Of a DNA stretch of 64,000 bases, positions 7,936 to 15,274 are shown one piece after another. A program made the translations under genes and the position numbers. Under the pieces are notes generated by a model, which worked only from the letters and a program-made list of their open reading frames with translations, was not told the DNA's origin and ran no database searches. Source of the DNA: Flavipsychrobacter sp. Its GTDB lineage: Bacteria; Bacteroidota; Bacteroidia; Chitinophagales; Chitinophagaceae. Positions within the stretch are counted from its first letter, which is position 1; each line of letters starts with the position of its first letter. The stretch covers positions 2,838,001-2,902,000 of the forward strand of contig JAWKLD010000001.1 in NCBI GenBank assembly GCA_041392855.1, given 5' to 3'.

Positions 7936-8520
7936 TTATGATTTTTGACCTTCTGAATATCTTTTCTTTATTCTACTTAACGACTCTGGCTGTACTCCAA
8001 TAAAGGAAGCTATGTAATGTTGTGGTATGCGTTGAAAATAATCTTGATGATCGCTAAGTAGCTTTTTGTAACGCTCTTCGGGCGATCTGGTAAGTAAGGA
8101 AGCAATAATGTTTTGATTGGCGATCATCTCTTCTTCCATAGCTGCTATGGCTAGCATAGTAAATTTTGGCGATTGTTGCAGCAGCAGGTTGGCATTAGTT
8201 CTACTTATCACCACTACAGTAGTGTCTTCTATAGCCTGAAAGTTTAAAGTAGTAGGTGTTTGACGAACATAACTTTCATAAGCGCTCACAAAGTCTCCTT
8301 CGGTGTAGAAATAAGCAGTATGCTCTTGACCTTCTACATTATAAAACAGCCGTACAAATCCTTGAACATTGAAGAAAAAAGCATCTGAAATTGTACCCTC
8401 TTTTAAAAGGTATTCCCCCCGCTTAAAAGTTTTTAACGGCAATAGATTTTGTACATAATCTAATTCCTCTTGGGTAAAAGTTGTACGTTGTTGTATGTAG
8501 TCTATAAAGCCAGCAAACAT
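7936..8520 (-). CDS. Crp/Fnr-family transcriptional regulator
   Basis: The N-terminal two thirds are a cyclic-nucleotide-binding-like beta-roll (FKRGEYLLKEGTISDAFFF, GFVRLFYNVEGQEHTAYFYTEGDF). A dimerisation helix follows (MLAIAAMEEEMIANQNIIASLL) and then a short C-terminal winged helix whose recognition region reads QHYIASFIGVQPESLSRIKKR. This is the common Bacteroidota Crp-like layout; these proteins generally lack the Arg that binds cAMP phosphate, so the ligand is unknown. It is divergent from the GAF/HisKA gene at 8608 with an 87-base gap that must hold both promoters. Confidence 0.9.
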   Translation of the reverse strand: MFAGFIDYIQQRTTFTQEELDYVQNLLPLKTFKRGEYLLKEGTISDAFFFNVQGFVRLFYNVEGQEHTAYFYTEGDFVSAYESYVRQTPTTLNFQAIEDTTVVVISRTNANLLLQQSPKFTMLAIAAMEEEMIANQNIIASLLTRSPEERYKKLLSDHQDYFQRIPQHYIASFIGVQPESLSRIKKRYSEGQKS

Positions 8521-8607
8521 GCTTCAAAGCTAATAGATGTTGATAAAAAACTTTGCGTTTTGTATTACTCGTGTAGTATTTTGTAATACTACACCAAATA
8601 ATAGTAT

Positions 8608-9333
8608 ATGGGAGCACTTACTGCCGCTCAAGAGCAAGAGAGATTAAACGAGGTTCATCGATTTTTACAACTTGATTTCGACCAAACTAAGGAGTTTCAG
8701 AATATTGTAGATCTAGCTTCAGAAATTGGTAATACTCCTGTGGCTTTGATCACGCTTTTAGATAAAGATGCCAATTGGGTAAAAGCTAAGAGTGGTCTTG
8801 AACTACCTGAGGCTATGCCAAGAGAGACCTCTTTTTGCCAATACGCCATTAGCCAAACAGGAACGTTAATTATAAACGATGCAACTAAAGACAATAGGTT
8901 TGATAATAATCCTTTAGTGCATGAGCCGCCTAGTGTACGTTTTTATGCAGGGGCACCAATTGTAGTAAAAGGTAGTATTAGGTTGGGTAACCTTTGTTTG
9001 TTTGATGTGAGGCCAAATGAATTGAATGATTTTCAAGAAAGGGCACTAGAGGTATTGGCTAGGCAAGCTACTTATATCATGGAGCTTAAACTTAGTCAGA
9101 AAATACTGCAGCAGCATATAGATGAAATAGAGGATAAGAATGCAAAATTCCAAAAAATAGCACATGTACAGTCGCACGAAGTACGCCAACCATTAACGTC
9201 TATTATGGGTATCATCAATATTATTAAAGAAGACGGCTATAAAGCCGATGAAGATAAACTGCGTATGCTAGAAGAGGCTGCCCACCAGCTTGATAATAAG
9301 ATACATGAAATAGTGAGTCACACAATTGGATAG
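8608..9333 (+). CDS. GAF domain protein with a HisKA phosphoacceptor helix but no ATPase domain
   Basis: Residues 25-160 form a GAF domain (ALITLLDKDANWVKAKSGLE, ETSFCQYAI, FYAGAPIV, LGNLCLFD). A coiled linker follows (ILQQHIDEIEDKNAKFQKI) and then a histidine-kinase H-box, HVQSHEVRQPLTSIMGI, with the phosphoacceptor His190. The protein stops at residue 241, just after the dimerisation helices, where a complete sensor kinase would continue with about 120 residues of HATPase domain. The stop codon is followed at once by a perfect terminator, so this is not an obvious frameshift. It may be a phosphotransfer or sensor partner of a separate kinase. No response regulator is adjacent. Confidence 0.88.
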   Translation: MGALTAAQEQERLNEVHRFLQLDFDQTKEFQNIVDLASEIGNTPVALITLLDKDANWVKAKSGLELPEAMPRETSFCQYAISQTGTLIINDATKDNRFDNNPLVHEPPSVRFYAGAPIVVKGSIRLGNLCLFDVRPNELNDFQERALEVLARQATYIMELKLSQKILQQHIDEIEDKNAKFQKIAHVQSHEVRQPLTSIMGIINIIKEDGYKADEDKLRMLEEAAHQLDNKIHEIVSHTIG

Positions 9334-9367
9334 TACTATAAAGGGGACTAATGTCCCCTTTATAGTA
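9334..9367. terminator. Bidirectional terminator, perfect 15-bp stem
   Basis: TACTATAAAGGGGAC is followed by TAAT and then by its exact reverse complement. It begins at the base after the GAF/HisKA stop codon and separates that gene from the convergent T9SS-tail gene, so it serves both strands. Confidence 0.85.
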
Positions 9368-9375
9368 TCGTTTTT

Positions 9376-10113
9376 CTACTCAACTGCTAGCTTCCCATAC
9401 TTTATGCCACTGTTAGTTTGTAGCTTATAGAGATAATTGCCAGTTGGCAATTCATCTAAGGATATCTTTAGTTTTTGCTGTCCGGCTGCTAGTCCATTAT
9501 GTTGACTATGTAAGATCACTTTCCCAGTAATGTCAGTTATCCAGATAGATACATCAGTTTTACTGCTGAGCATTAGGTCAAAGTTGACGACATCACTTGC
9601 AGGGTTAGGATAAACAGATATATCCTTAATTGTTGATGACAGGTTGGATACCGATAATAGGTCGCGAACATCTGTTGAGGCACAACTGGTATTGTTAGTA
9701 GTGTCGTTATCTACAATGCTATCTGTAGCATTTTTTAGTTCCATTTTTGAGCAGACTATAGATGTTCCTGTAGACCAGCCTTGATTCAATGTAAATTGTA
9801 TTCTTACTTGTGCAGAGTCACCAGGTAGCAAGTTTGGGGTTGGGTAGTTTATATGATCCATTGGAGGGCTGCCAAACTGTATTTGCCCCCCGTTGAAAGA
9901 TAAATACCAAGCTGCGGTATCATTTGTAGTAATAGTGTCAGGGCCTAAGTTTTTGATCTGGGTAGTAATGTCAAATTGTTTTGTAACGTAGAGGATGTCA
10001 TTGTTTTGTGGTGTTAGTAGTTTAACTTCTAAATTGATGTTTCTTACTTGCCCATGCGCGTGTATTGCAAGGAAGAAGGATAATGTGAAGAAAAGGGAGA
10101 ATAGTTTTTTCAT
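9376..10113 (-). CDS. Secreted protein with T9SS type A sorting domain (245 aa)
   Basis: A signal peptide (MKKLFSLFFTLSFFLAIHAHG) leads into a region resembling a CARDB/Ig-like fold: VKLLTPQNNDILYVTKQFD, IKNLGPDTI, LLPGDSAQVRI. The last 75 residues are a T9SS type A C-terminal domain beginning SVYPNPASDVVNFDL and ending ELPTGNYLYKLQTNSGIKYGKLAVE. That tail sends proteins from the periplasm through the outer membrane by type IX secretion. Only one adhesion-like domain is present, so it could be a small surface or structural protein. The start is the only Met giving a signal peptide. Confidence 0.88.
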   Translation of the reverse strand: MKKLFSLFFTLSFFLAIHAHGQVRNINLEVKLLTPQNNDILYVTKQFDITTQIKNLGPDTITTNDTAAWYLSFNGGQIQFGSPPMDHINYPTPNLLPGDSAQVRIQFTLNQGWSTGTSIVCSKMELKNATDSIVDNDTTNNTSCASTDVRDLLSVSNLSSTIKDISVYPNPASDVVNFDLMLSSKTDVSIWITDITGKVILHSQHNGLAAGQQKLKISLDELPTGNYLYKLQTNSGIKYGKLAVE

Positions 10114-10199
10114 CTTAAACAGGTTTAGTGTAACGTAAATATACGTTATAATACATCTGTTCAGTTTAGTTATGTTTATTTTAACAAATATGACAGTTC

Positions 10200-10622
10200 T
10201 TAGCTGCTATGGTCGGCTACTATCTTCCAAGAGCCATTTATTTTTCTGAAGAGTAAGGAGAAATGCCCATTCAGGTCACCATCAGTTCTTGCAAGTGCCC
10301 AACTGCCTATTACAAAATAGTAAGTAGAAGACAGTCGCTTGAATTTAAGATTGCTAAAACGAAGTTGCCCCATCTTTTCATTAGTAGGATAAGATCTTTT
10401 GTAGTTGATCAGTGTGGCATCAAAACCATAGGTTGGTCCGCGGCTGCCTATAAAAACAAGGCTGTCGTTATGCCAATAGCCCAGTTCCATATATTGCTCT
10501 AGGTCTCCACTATTCCATGCTGCCGCTTGTTGGTGTAGTAGTTCTTCTATAGCTTGTTCTTCCAGCTGGTGTTGCCCACATGCCGATAAAACTAGCAATA
10601 GCAGTATGAATAAGTATCTCAT
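10200..10622 (-). CDS. Lipoprotein with SnoaL/DUF4440-like domain (140 aa)
   Basis: I start at the ATG at 10622 because it gives a clean lipoprotein signal (LLLLVLSAC, Cys15); an open frame extends 90 codons further upstream but reads through an intrinsic-terminator-like hairpin and has no protein-like character. The mature part has the NTF2-like pattern of DUF4440/SnoaL proteins: QAAAWNSGDLEQYMELGY, a central FIGSRGPTYG and the terminal FSLLFRKINGSWKIVADHSS. Members of this fold include polyketide cyclases and many orphan envelope proteins; the activity here is unknown. Confidence 0.85.
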   Translation of the reverse strand: MRYLFILLLLVLSACGQHQLEEQAIEELLHQQAAAWNSGDLEQYMELGYWHNDSLVFIGSRGPTYGFDATLINYKRSYPTNEKMGQLRFSNLKFKRLSSTYYFVIGSWALARTDGDLNGHFSLLFRKINGSWKIVADHSS

Positions 10623-10634
10623 GTTCTTAAAATA

Positions 10635-10665
10635 GAAAAAAGGCGCCATATATGGAGCCTTTTTT
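10635..10665. terminator. Intrinsic-terminator-like hairpin in the leader of the DUF4440 lipoprotein
   Basis: AAAAAAGGCGCCAT and ATGGAGCCTTTTTT pair with one mismatch, leaving A and T tracts on both sides. On the minus strand the structure ends 12 bases before the lipoprotein ATG, so it would terminate transcription entering from upstream unless opened. Confidence 0.6.
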
Positions 10666-10908
10666 GTGGTTAATAGGGGCTGGACGATTCCAGCTCTAGG
10701 GTTGATAGGTGTGGGTTTATAGGTTGTCGGGTTTATAGTATCATAAAGTAACATGGATTTATTCTGGTGCAAAACAGCCATCCTACGAAATGCCTTTTTC
10801 GTTCTACGAAAGGGTGATTTCTGGTGTCTTATCCATGCTTTCAACGAAAAGAATGACAAATGAGTGGGTTTAATTCCTGTTTTTCTGTGTAGCATTCATC
10901 TAAACCAC
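10666..10908. other. Intergenic region without a recognised gene
   Basis: Between the leader hairpin and the glyS promoter element there is about 240 bases. The minus-strand frame here is open but lacks coding character. I see no tRNA, riboswitch or inverted repeat. A small RNA ending at the 10635-10665 hairpin is possible but not shown. Confidence 0.4.
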
Positions 10909-10916
10909 TATTTTTG
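10909..10916 (+). promoter_or_regulatory. Possible -7 element (TATTTTTG) of glyS
   Basis: TATTTTTG matches the Bacteroidota -7 consensus TAnnTTTG and ends 8 bases before the glyS ATG. No TTG lies 19 bases upstream, so only half of the consensus is present. If used, the glyS transcript would be nearly leaderless. Confidence 0.4.
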
Positions 10917-10924
10917 CCACCGTT

Positions 10925-12358
10925 ATGGCAAATGATAATAAGCTGCAAGACATAATTGCACATTGTAAAGAATATGGTTTTGTTTTCCAATCTAGTGAGA
11001 TATACGATGGCCTGCAGGCTGTGTATGATTATGGGCAGAATGGTGCAGAGCTAAAGAGAAATATCAAAGACTATTGGTGGAATAGCATGACGCGCATGCA
11101 TGATAATATAGTGGGTATAGACTCTGCTATATTTATGCACCCAACCACGTGGAAAGCAAGCGGTCACTTAGATAACTTCAACGACCCTATGATAGACAAC
11201 AAGGATAGCAAGAAGCGTTATCGTGTTGATCATTTGATAGAAGGCTATGCAGAAACATTGGATGAAGCAGAGGGTAAAGCATTAGTGCAAAAAATGGAGC
11301 AGCTTTTGGAGGCAGATGACTTTCAGGGATTGAAGCAAATGATAGAAGAGCATAAGATAAAATGCGCGGTGAGTGGTACAGCCAACTGGACAGACATTCG
11401 TCAGTTCAACCTTATGTTCGGTACACAAATGGGTTCGGTAGCTGAGGAGTCGGATATGGTGTATTTACGTCCTGAAACAGCACAAGGTATATTTGTTAAC
11501 TACCTTAACGTACAGAAGACAGGTAGGATGAAGATACCTTTTGGTATTGCACAAATAGGAAAGGCTTTTCGTAACGAGATAGTAGCACGCGGTTTTATTT
11601 TCCGTATGCGTGAGTTTGAGCAGATGGAGATGCAGTTTTTTGTACAGCCTGGTACACAAAAAGAATGGTATGACTACTGGAAAACTGAACGTATAAAATG
11701 GCATAAAACACTAGGCATAGCTGAAGAGAAATATCAGTTTCACGACCATATAAAACTAGCGCACTATGCTGATATGGCTTGTGATATTGAATACAACTTC
11801 CCGGGATGGGGTTTTAAAGAAGTGGAAGGAGTACATAGCCGTACAGATTTTGATCTTAGCCAACATCAGGAATATAGCAAGAAGAAACTGACTTATTTTG
11901 ATACAGAAATCAATAAGCACTATGTACCTTATGTTATAGAAACCTCAATAGGTTTGGATCGTACAGTGCTAATGGTATTAAGCGATGTATATGAGGAGCA
12001 AGACTTGAGCACTGAGGAAAAGAAGGATAGTCGTGTGGTATTGCATTTTGCACCACATCTAGCGCCGGTTAAGTTGGCAGTATTCCCACTTACAAAGAAA
12101 GATGGCTTGCCAGAGCTGGCACAAGAGTTAATGGCGGAATGTCGCCCACATTTCAACTGTTTCTATGAGCAGAAGGATGCGATAGGCAAACGTTACCGTA
12201 GACAAGATGCCATAGGTACACCATTCTGCGTGACGGTAGACCATCAAACTATAGAGGATCAAACGGTAACTATACGCTACCGTGATAGTATGGAACAGGA
12301 AAGAGTGCCAATAAACGAGGTGAAAAACATTGTGCTAAAAGCAATCAATACATTCTAA
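10925..12358 (+). CDS. glyS: Glycine--tRNA ligase
   Basis: This charges tRNA-Gly with glycine in an ATP-dependent, two-step reaction. It is the single-chain, dimeric class II type. N-terminal GlyRS motifs (GLQAVYDYGQNGAELKRNIK, HPTTWKASGH) are followed by the class II core: YLRPETAQGIFVNY, IAQIGKAFRNEI (motif 2), FRMREFEQMEMQFF and EVEGVHSRTDFDL. Motif 3 is IETSIGLDRTVL. The anticodon-binding domain follows (APVKLAVFPL, RYRRQDAIGTPFCVTVD). The length of 477 aa is normal. A terminator lies just after the stop codon. Confidence 0.97.
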   Translation: MANDNKLQDIIAHCKEYGFVFQSSEIYDGLQAVYDYGQNGAELKRNIKDYWWNSMTRMHDNIVGIDSAIFMHPTTWKASGHLDNFNDPMIDNKDSKKRYRVDHLIEGYAETLDEAEGKALVQKMEQLLEADDFQGLKQMIEEHKIKCAVSGTANWTDIRQFNLMFGTQMGSVAEESDMVYLRPETAQGIFVNYLNVQKTGRMKIPFGIAQIGKAFRNEIVARGFIFRMREFEQMEMQFFVQPGTQKEWYDYWKTERIKWHKTLGIAEEKYQFHDHIKLAHYADMACDIEYNFPGWGFKEVEGVHSRTDFDLSQHQEYSKKKLTYFDTEINKHYVPYVIETSIGLDRTVLMVLSDVYEEQDLSTEEKKDSRVVLHFAPHLAPVKLAVFPLTKKDGLPELAQELMAECRPHFNCFYEQKDAIGKRYRRQDAIGTPFCVTVDHQTIEDQTVTIRYRDSMEQERVPINEVKNIVLKAINTF

Positions 12359-12363
12359 AAGAT

Positions 12364-12389
12364 AAGCCGTGCATTTGTACGGCTTTTTT
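12364..12389 (+). terminator. Rho-independent terminator after glyS
   Basis: AAGCCGT and ACGGCTT pair over an 8-base loop, followed by a run of T. It starts 5 bases after the glyS stop and precedes the next ATG at 12398. Confidence 0.8.
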
Positions 12390-12397
12390 ATTGCCTT

Positions 12398-12718
12398 ATG
12401 GATGAGCAACAACAATACATCAACCAAGCATTACAGCAAGACTGGGAAATAGACCTGGCCGATAAGGTGAGCAAAGAAGAAATAATAGGACTTCTGGCTA
12501 TGCGTATAGGGCATATCATAGAGCGTACCCCCGAAGCTTTTTTTCAATTGATGTATCGGTTGGATATACCTGAGCAAAAGTTAAATAATGCAATGAAAGG
12601 AATGATATCAACAGAAGAAATTGCAGAAATGGTATATAACCGTCAACTTCAAAAGGCAAAAAGCCGTCTACAATATAAACAAGACGATCAATCTAAGGAT
12701 AAGGATCTAGACTGGTAG
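12398..12718 (+). CDS. Conserved hypothetical protein (106 aa)
   Basis: A small, predominantly helical, charged protein: it begins MDEQQQYINQALQQDWEID, has a central IGLLAMRIGHIIERTPEAFF and a Lys/Asp-rich tail ending KDKDLDW. There is no signal peptide or membrane segment, so it is probably cytosolic. It starts within 10 bases of the glyS terminator and is followed by the peroxidase gene after 79 bases. I do not recognise the family. Confidence 0.75.
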   Translation: MDEQQQYINQALQQDWEIDLADKVSKEEIIGLLAMRIGHIIERTPEAFFQLMYRLDIPEQKLNNAMKGMISTEEIAEMVYNRQLQKAKSRLQYKQDDQSKDKDLDW

Positions 12719-12797
12719 TATGTCCTTTTTCCTGTAATTTTATAGACTTATTGCTTGATATACAAATTGGATCGTATTAACCGAGATCGATTACAAC

Positions 12798-13841
12798 ATG
12801 AAGAGAATTATAGTTTTTTTATTAATACTAACTGGGCTATCTGCTTGTAAGCCAGATGTTGATTTTAATAAAGCTACTTCTACAGAAGAGCCGGTAACCT
12901 TTGTTATCCCACAAGGCTGGCCGCAGCCCTTCTTCAATTTTGAGAATAATGCGCTTACCCAAGAGCGTTTTCAATTAGGCCGTAAGTTGTTTTATGATGG
13001 TCGCCTATCAAGAGATAACACGATTTCTTGTGGCACTTGCCACCAGTCAGGAGCTGCGTATGCACATGCAGACCACGATCTGAGTCATGGTATCGATGAC
13101 TTGCTAGGTAAAAGAAACTCACCGACAATATTCAACTTAGCTTGGAGTACCAGTTTCTTTTGGGACGGCGGGGTAAATCATATAGAAAGCCAACCCATCA
13201 ATCCTATACAGAACCCTGTGGAGATGGATGAGAGCTTGCAAAACATCATCGATAAGCTGAATGCGGATAGTAAGTATCGAAAAATGTTTAAAGACGCTTG
13301 GGGCACTGATCTGATCAATTCTCAAAGGATATTTAAATCTATAGCTCAGTTTATGGGAGTGATGGTATCGGCTACAGCCAAGTATGATAAAGTAATGAGA
13401 AATGAAGCTGGTGTAAGCTTTACAGGAGCAGAACAAAATGGTTATAATGTGTTCAAGGCAAACTGTGCCAGCTGTCATAAAGAACCATTGTTTACAGACT
13501 TCTCTTTTAGGAATAATGGCTTAATATCAGGTACGGGTAGTAATGAGGATAGTGGTAGAGCAATAATAACACAGAAGGTAGAAGACCTGTACAAGTTTAA
13601 GATACCTTCATTAAGAAATTTGGGCTATTCCCAGCCTTATATGCACGATGGGCGTTTAGCTACATTAGATGCTGTATTGAATCATTATGAGTCAGGAATA
13701 CATATCACACCATCCTTAGACCCACTTCTGCAAAATGGTATAAAGTTAACGGCTCAGGAGCGCAGCGATCTACTAGCTTTCTTGAAAACTTTGGACGACG
13801 AAGAGTTTATTAAGGACACTCGCTTTCACGAAGTGCAATAA
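12798..13841 (+). CDS. Di-heme cytochrome c peroxidase (CcpA/MauG family), lipoprotein
   Basis: The family reduces hydrogen peroxide with electrons from c-type cytochromes, or carries out MauG-type oxidations, in the periplasm. Two canonical CXXCH heme sites are visible: CGTCH (Cys78, Cys81, His82) and CASCH (Cys223, Cys226, His227). Family signatures around them include GRKLFYDGRLS, KRNSPTIFNLAW, WDGGV, PIQNPVEM, KFKIPSLRNL and PYMHDGRLATLDAVL. The N-terminus is a lipoprotein signal ending GLSAC (Cys17), so the enzyme is membrane-anchored. Length 347 aa is typical. Which of the two reactions it performs cannot be read from the sequence. Confidence 0.93.
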   Translation: MKRIIVFLLILTGLSACKPDVDFNKATSTEEPVTFVIPQGWPQPFFNFENNALTQERFQLGRKLFYDGRLSRDNTISCGTCHQSGAAYAHADHDLSHGIDDLLGKRNSPTIFNLAWSTSFFWDGGVNHIESQPINPIQNPVEMDESLQNIIDKLNADSKYRKMFKDAWGTDLINSQRIFKSIAQFMGVMVSATAKYDKVMRNEAGVSFTGAEQNGYNVFKANCASCHKEPLFTDFSFRNNGLISGTGSNEDSGRAIITQKVEDLYKFKIPSLRNLGYSQPYMHDGRLATLDAVLNHYESGIHITPSLDPLLQNGIKLTAQERSDLLAFLKTLDDEEFIKDTRFHEVQ

Positions 13842-13845
13842 AGAC

Positions 13846-14181
13846 CTAGTCTAAATTACGTTCGATTTTAGTTAGTTGAATGATTTCAATGAAATCATAT
13901 TTGTCCTGTATCTGACAAATTTCACCTTCACCGTTCGAGTCGTACTTTATCTTCACTTTCAACCCATTGTGCGTGAAGTTAGACGGCATATTCGTAGGGC
14001 GTAATTTTTTACTAGGGTCTTCTTCCAGTTGCAATAGGAAGCCGCAGCCATCCTTGCCGGGTATAGTACCTACAGCTATGTCGCCAGAGTCAATAACTAT
14101 AGCGTTTTTAAGGCCTTTATCCTTCTTACAACCTACTGCAACAACCATTAACATTGCAGCCCCAAGTAAATATTTACGCAT
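13846..14181 (-). CDS. Lipoprotein of unknown function (111 aa)
   Basis: Signal peptide ending VAVGC (Cys18), then KKDKGLKNAIVIDSG, GKDGCGFLLQLEEDPSK and a C-terminal GEICQIQDKYDFIEIIQLTK. The GKDGCGFLLQLE and FxHNGLKVKIKY pattern resembles small Bacteroidota lipoproteins with an OB-like beta-barrel, but I cannot name the family. It converges with the peroxidase gene, the two stop codons being only 4 bases apart. Confidence 0.8.
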   Translation of the reverse strand: MRKYLLGAAMLMVVAVGCKKDKGLKNAIVIDSGDIAVGTIPGKDGCGFLLQLEEDPSKKLRPTNMPSNFTHNGLKVKIKYDSNGEGEICQIQDKYDFIEIIQLTKIERNLD

Positions 14182-14244
14182 GTGTGGATATTTGTAAACG
14201 TTAAATTTCGGTATGAAAATACTAAAAAGTTTTAAAGCTACAAT

Positions 14245-14955
14245 CTATGCGGTAAACTTATATCCAATGCCCCTTACCGAATGGAAGTGTTTAGGGTTAC
14301 GGCTGTCTTCTTCAAAGTATTTTCTGAAATTGAGTATAAAGTTGTCAATAGTACGTGTAGTAGGGTATACGTTATAGCCCCATACTATCTGTAATATATG
14401 TTCTCTACTTACTACTTCACCTACATGCTCTACCAATAATTTGAGTAAAGCAGCCTCTTTTTTGCTCAGTTCTTGCTTGTTCCCATTAAGATCTACGCAT
14501 TCATGTGCAGCAAAGTCGATTTTACACTTACCAAACTCATATACATCAGATACTGAATGCGGGTCTTGTATCTTACGATTCTTTTTAATAAGCAGGTCTG
14601 TTCTTAGAAGTAGCTCTTCAAGGTTGAAAGGTTTGGTCATATAGTCATCACCACCCTTTTTTAAGCCTTCTACCTTATCAGTACCGGTATTTCTTGCTGA
14701 AAGGAACATGATAGGTACGTCATTATGCTGCATTCTTAAAGTTTCGCAAACAGTAAGTCCATCCATGTCTGGAAGCATGATATCTAAAATCATTAGATCG
14801 AAATACTCATTTTTCACCATTTTCAACGCATCAGGTCCATTATCCACTACGGTTACTTCATAGTTTTCTAATTCAAGGTTTAGCTTTAGGGCTTCTCTTA
14901 AGCTTTCCTCATCTTCTACAACTAGTATGCTGGCTTTTGTATCTCTTTTTATCAT
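14245..14955 (-). CDS. OmpR/PhoB-type response regulator, orphan
   Basis: Receiver domain with acidic pocket (VVEDEE), phosphoacceptor Asp58 in LMILDIMLPD, and Lys108 in MTKPF. A winged-helix DNA-binding domain follows (LSKKEAALLKLLVEHVGEVV, then RTIDNFILNFRKYF and FHSVRGIGYKFTA). All catalytic receiver residues are present, so it should be phosphorylated by a histidine kinase, but no kinase gene is adjacent. Such regulators in Bacteroidota commonly work with a kinase encoded elsewhere. Targets unknown. Confidence 0.93.
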   Translation of the reverse strand: MIKRDTKASILVVEDEESLREALKLNLELENYEVTVVDNGPDALKMVKNEYFDLMILDIMLPDMDGLTVCETLRMQHNDVPIMFLSARNTGTDKVEGLKKGGDDYMTKPFNLEELLLRTDLLIKKNRKIQDPHSVSDVYEFGKCKIDFAAHECVDLNGNKQELSKKEAALLKLLVEHVGEVVSREHILQIVWGYNVYPTTRTIDNFILNFRKYFEEDSRNPKHFHSVRGIGYKFTA

Positions 14956-15086
14956 TTTGCAAGGATTTAGTTTTCAAACATGAAAATAATGACAATTCTT
15001 TACTGCCTATAATAGAGGGACTAAATATGGTATTCGCATGACAAAAGACCATGGGTAGTATAAAAGCAAAAAAATATTTTTAACTC

Positions 15087-15116
15087 TTGTCAAATTCAGA
15101 AAATTACCTACCTTTG
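15087..15116 (+). promoter_or_regulatory. Promoter of tRNA-Leu (TTG-N19-TACCTTTG)
   Basis: TTG at 15087-15089 and TACCTTTG at 15109-15116 are separated by exactly 19 bases, an exact match to the Bacteroidota housekeeping promoter consensus. The tRNA begins 12 bases after the -7 box. Confidence 0.88.
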
Positions 15117-15127
15117 CCGTCCTTATT

Positions 15128-15209
15128 GCGGGTGTGGTGAAATTGGTAGACACGCTAGACTTAGGATCTAGTGCCTCACAGCTTGGGGGTTCGAGTCCCT
15201 CCACCCGCA
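15128..15209 (+). tRNA. tRNA-Leu (anticodon TAG)
   Basis: Acceptor GCGGGTG pairs with CACCCGC. The anticodon stem CTAGA/TCTAG encloses the loop CTTAGGA, giving anticodon TAG for the Leu codon CTA. A long class II variable arm follows, then the T arm with GGTTCGAGTCC. The CCA end is not encoded. A consensus promoter precedes it and a terminator follows. Confidence 0.96.
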
Positions 15210-15227
15210 CAGTTAAATAACTATATT

Positions 15228-15252
15228 AGCCGATCTTGTATCGGCTTTTTTT
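15228..15252 (+). terminator. Terminator after tRNA-Leu
   Basis: AGCCGAT and ATCGGCT pair over a 5-base loop and are followed by a T run. It lies between the tRNA and tig, so tig is probably transcribed separately. Confidence 0.8.
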
Positions 15253-15274
15253 AAATTAAATCTGTTGATAAATT

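Noticed and set aside
10623..10895. 90-codon N-terminal extension of the DUF4440 lipoprotein
   Set aside because: It reads through a terminator-like hairpin, has no protein-like composition, and would bury the lipoprotein signal peptide.
15007..15210. Minus-strand open frame covering tRNA-Leu
   Set aside because: It overlaps the tRNA and its promoter completely; the translated RVEGLEPPSCEA peptide is a known artefact of tRNA-Leu antisense.
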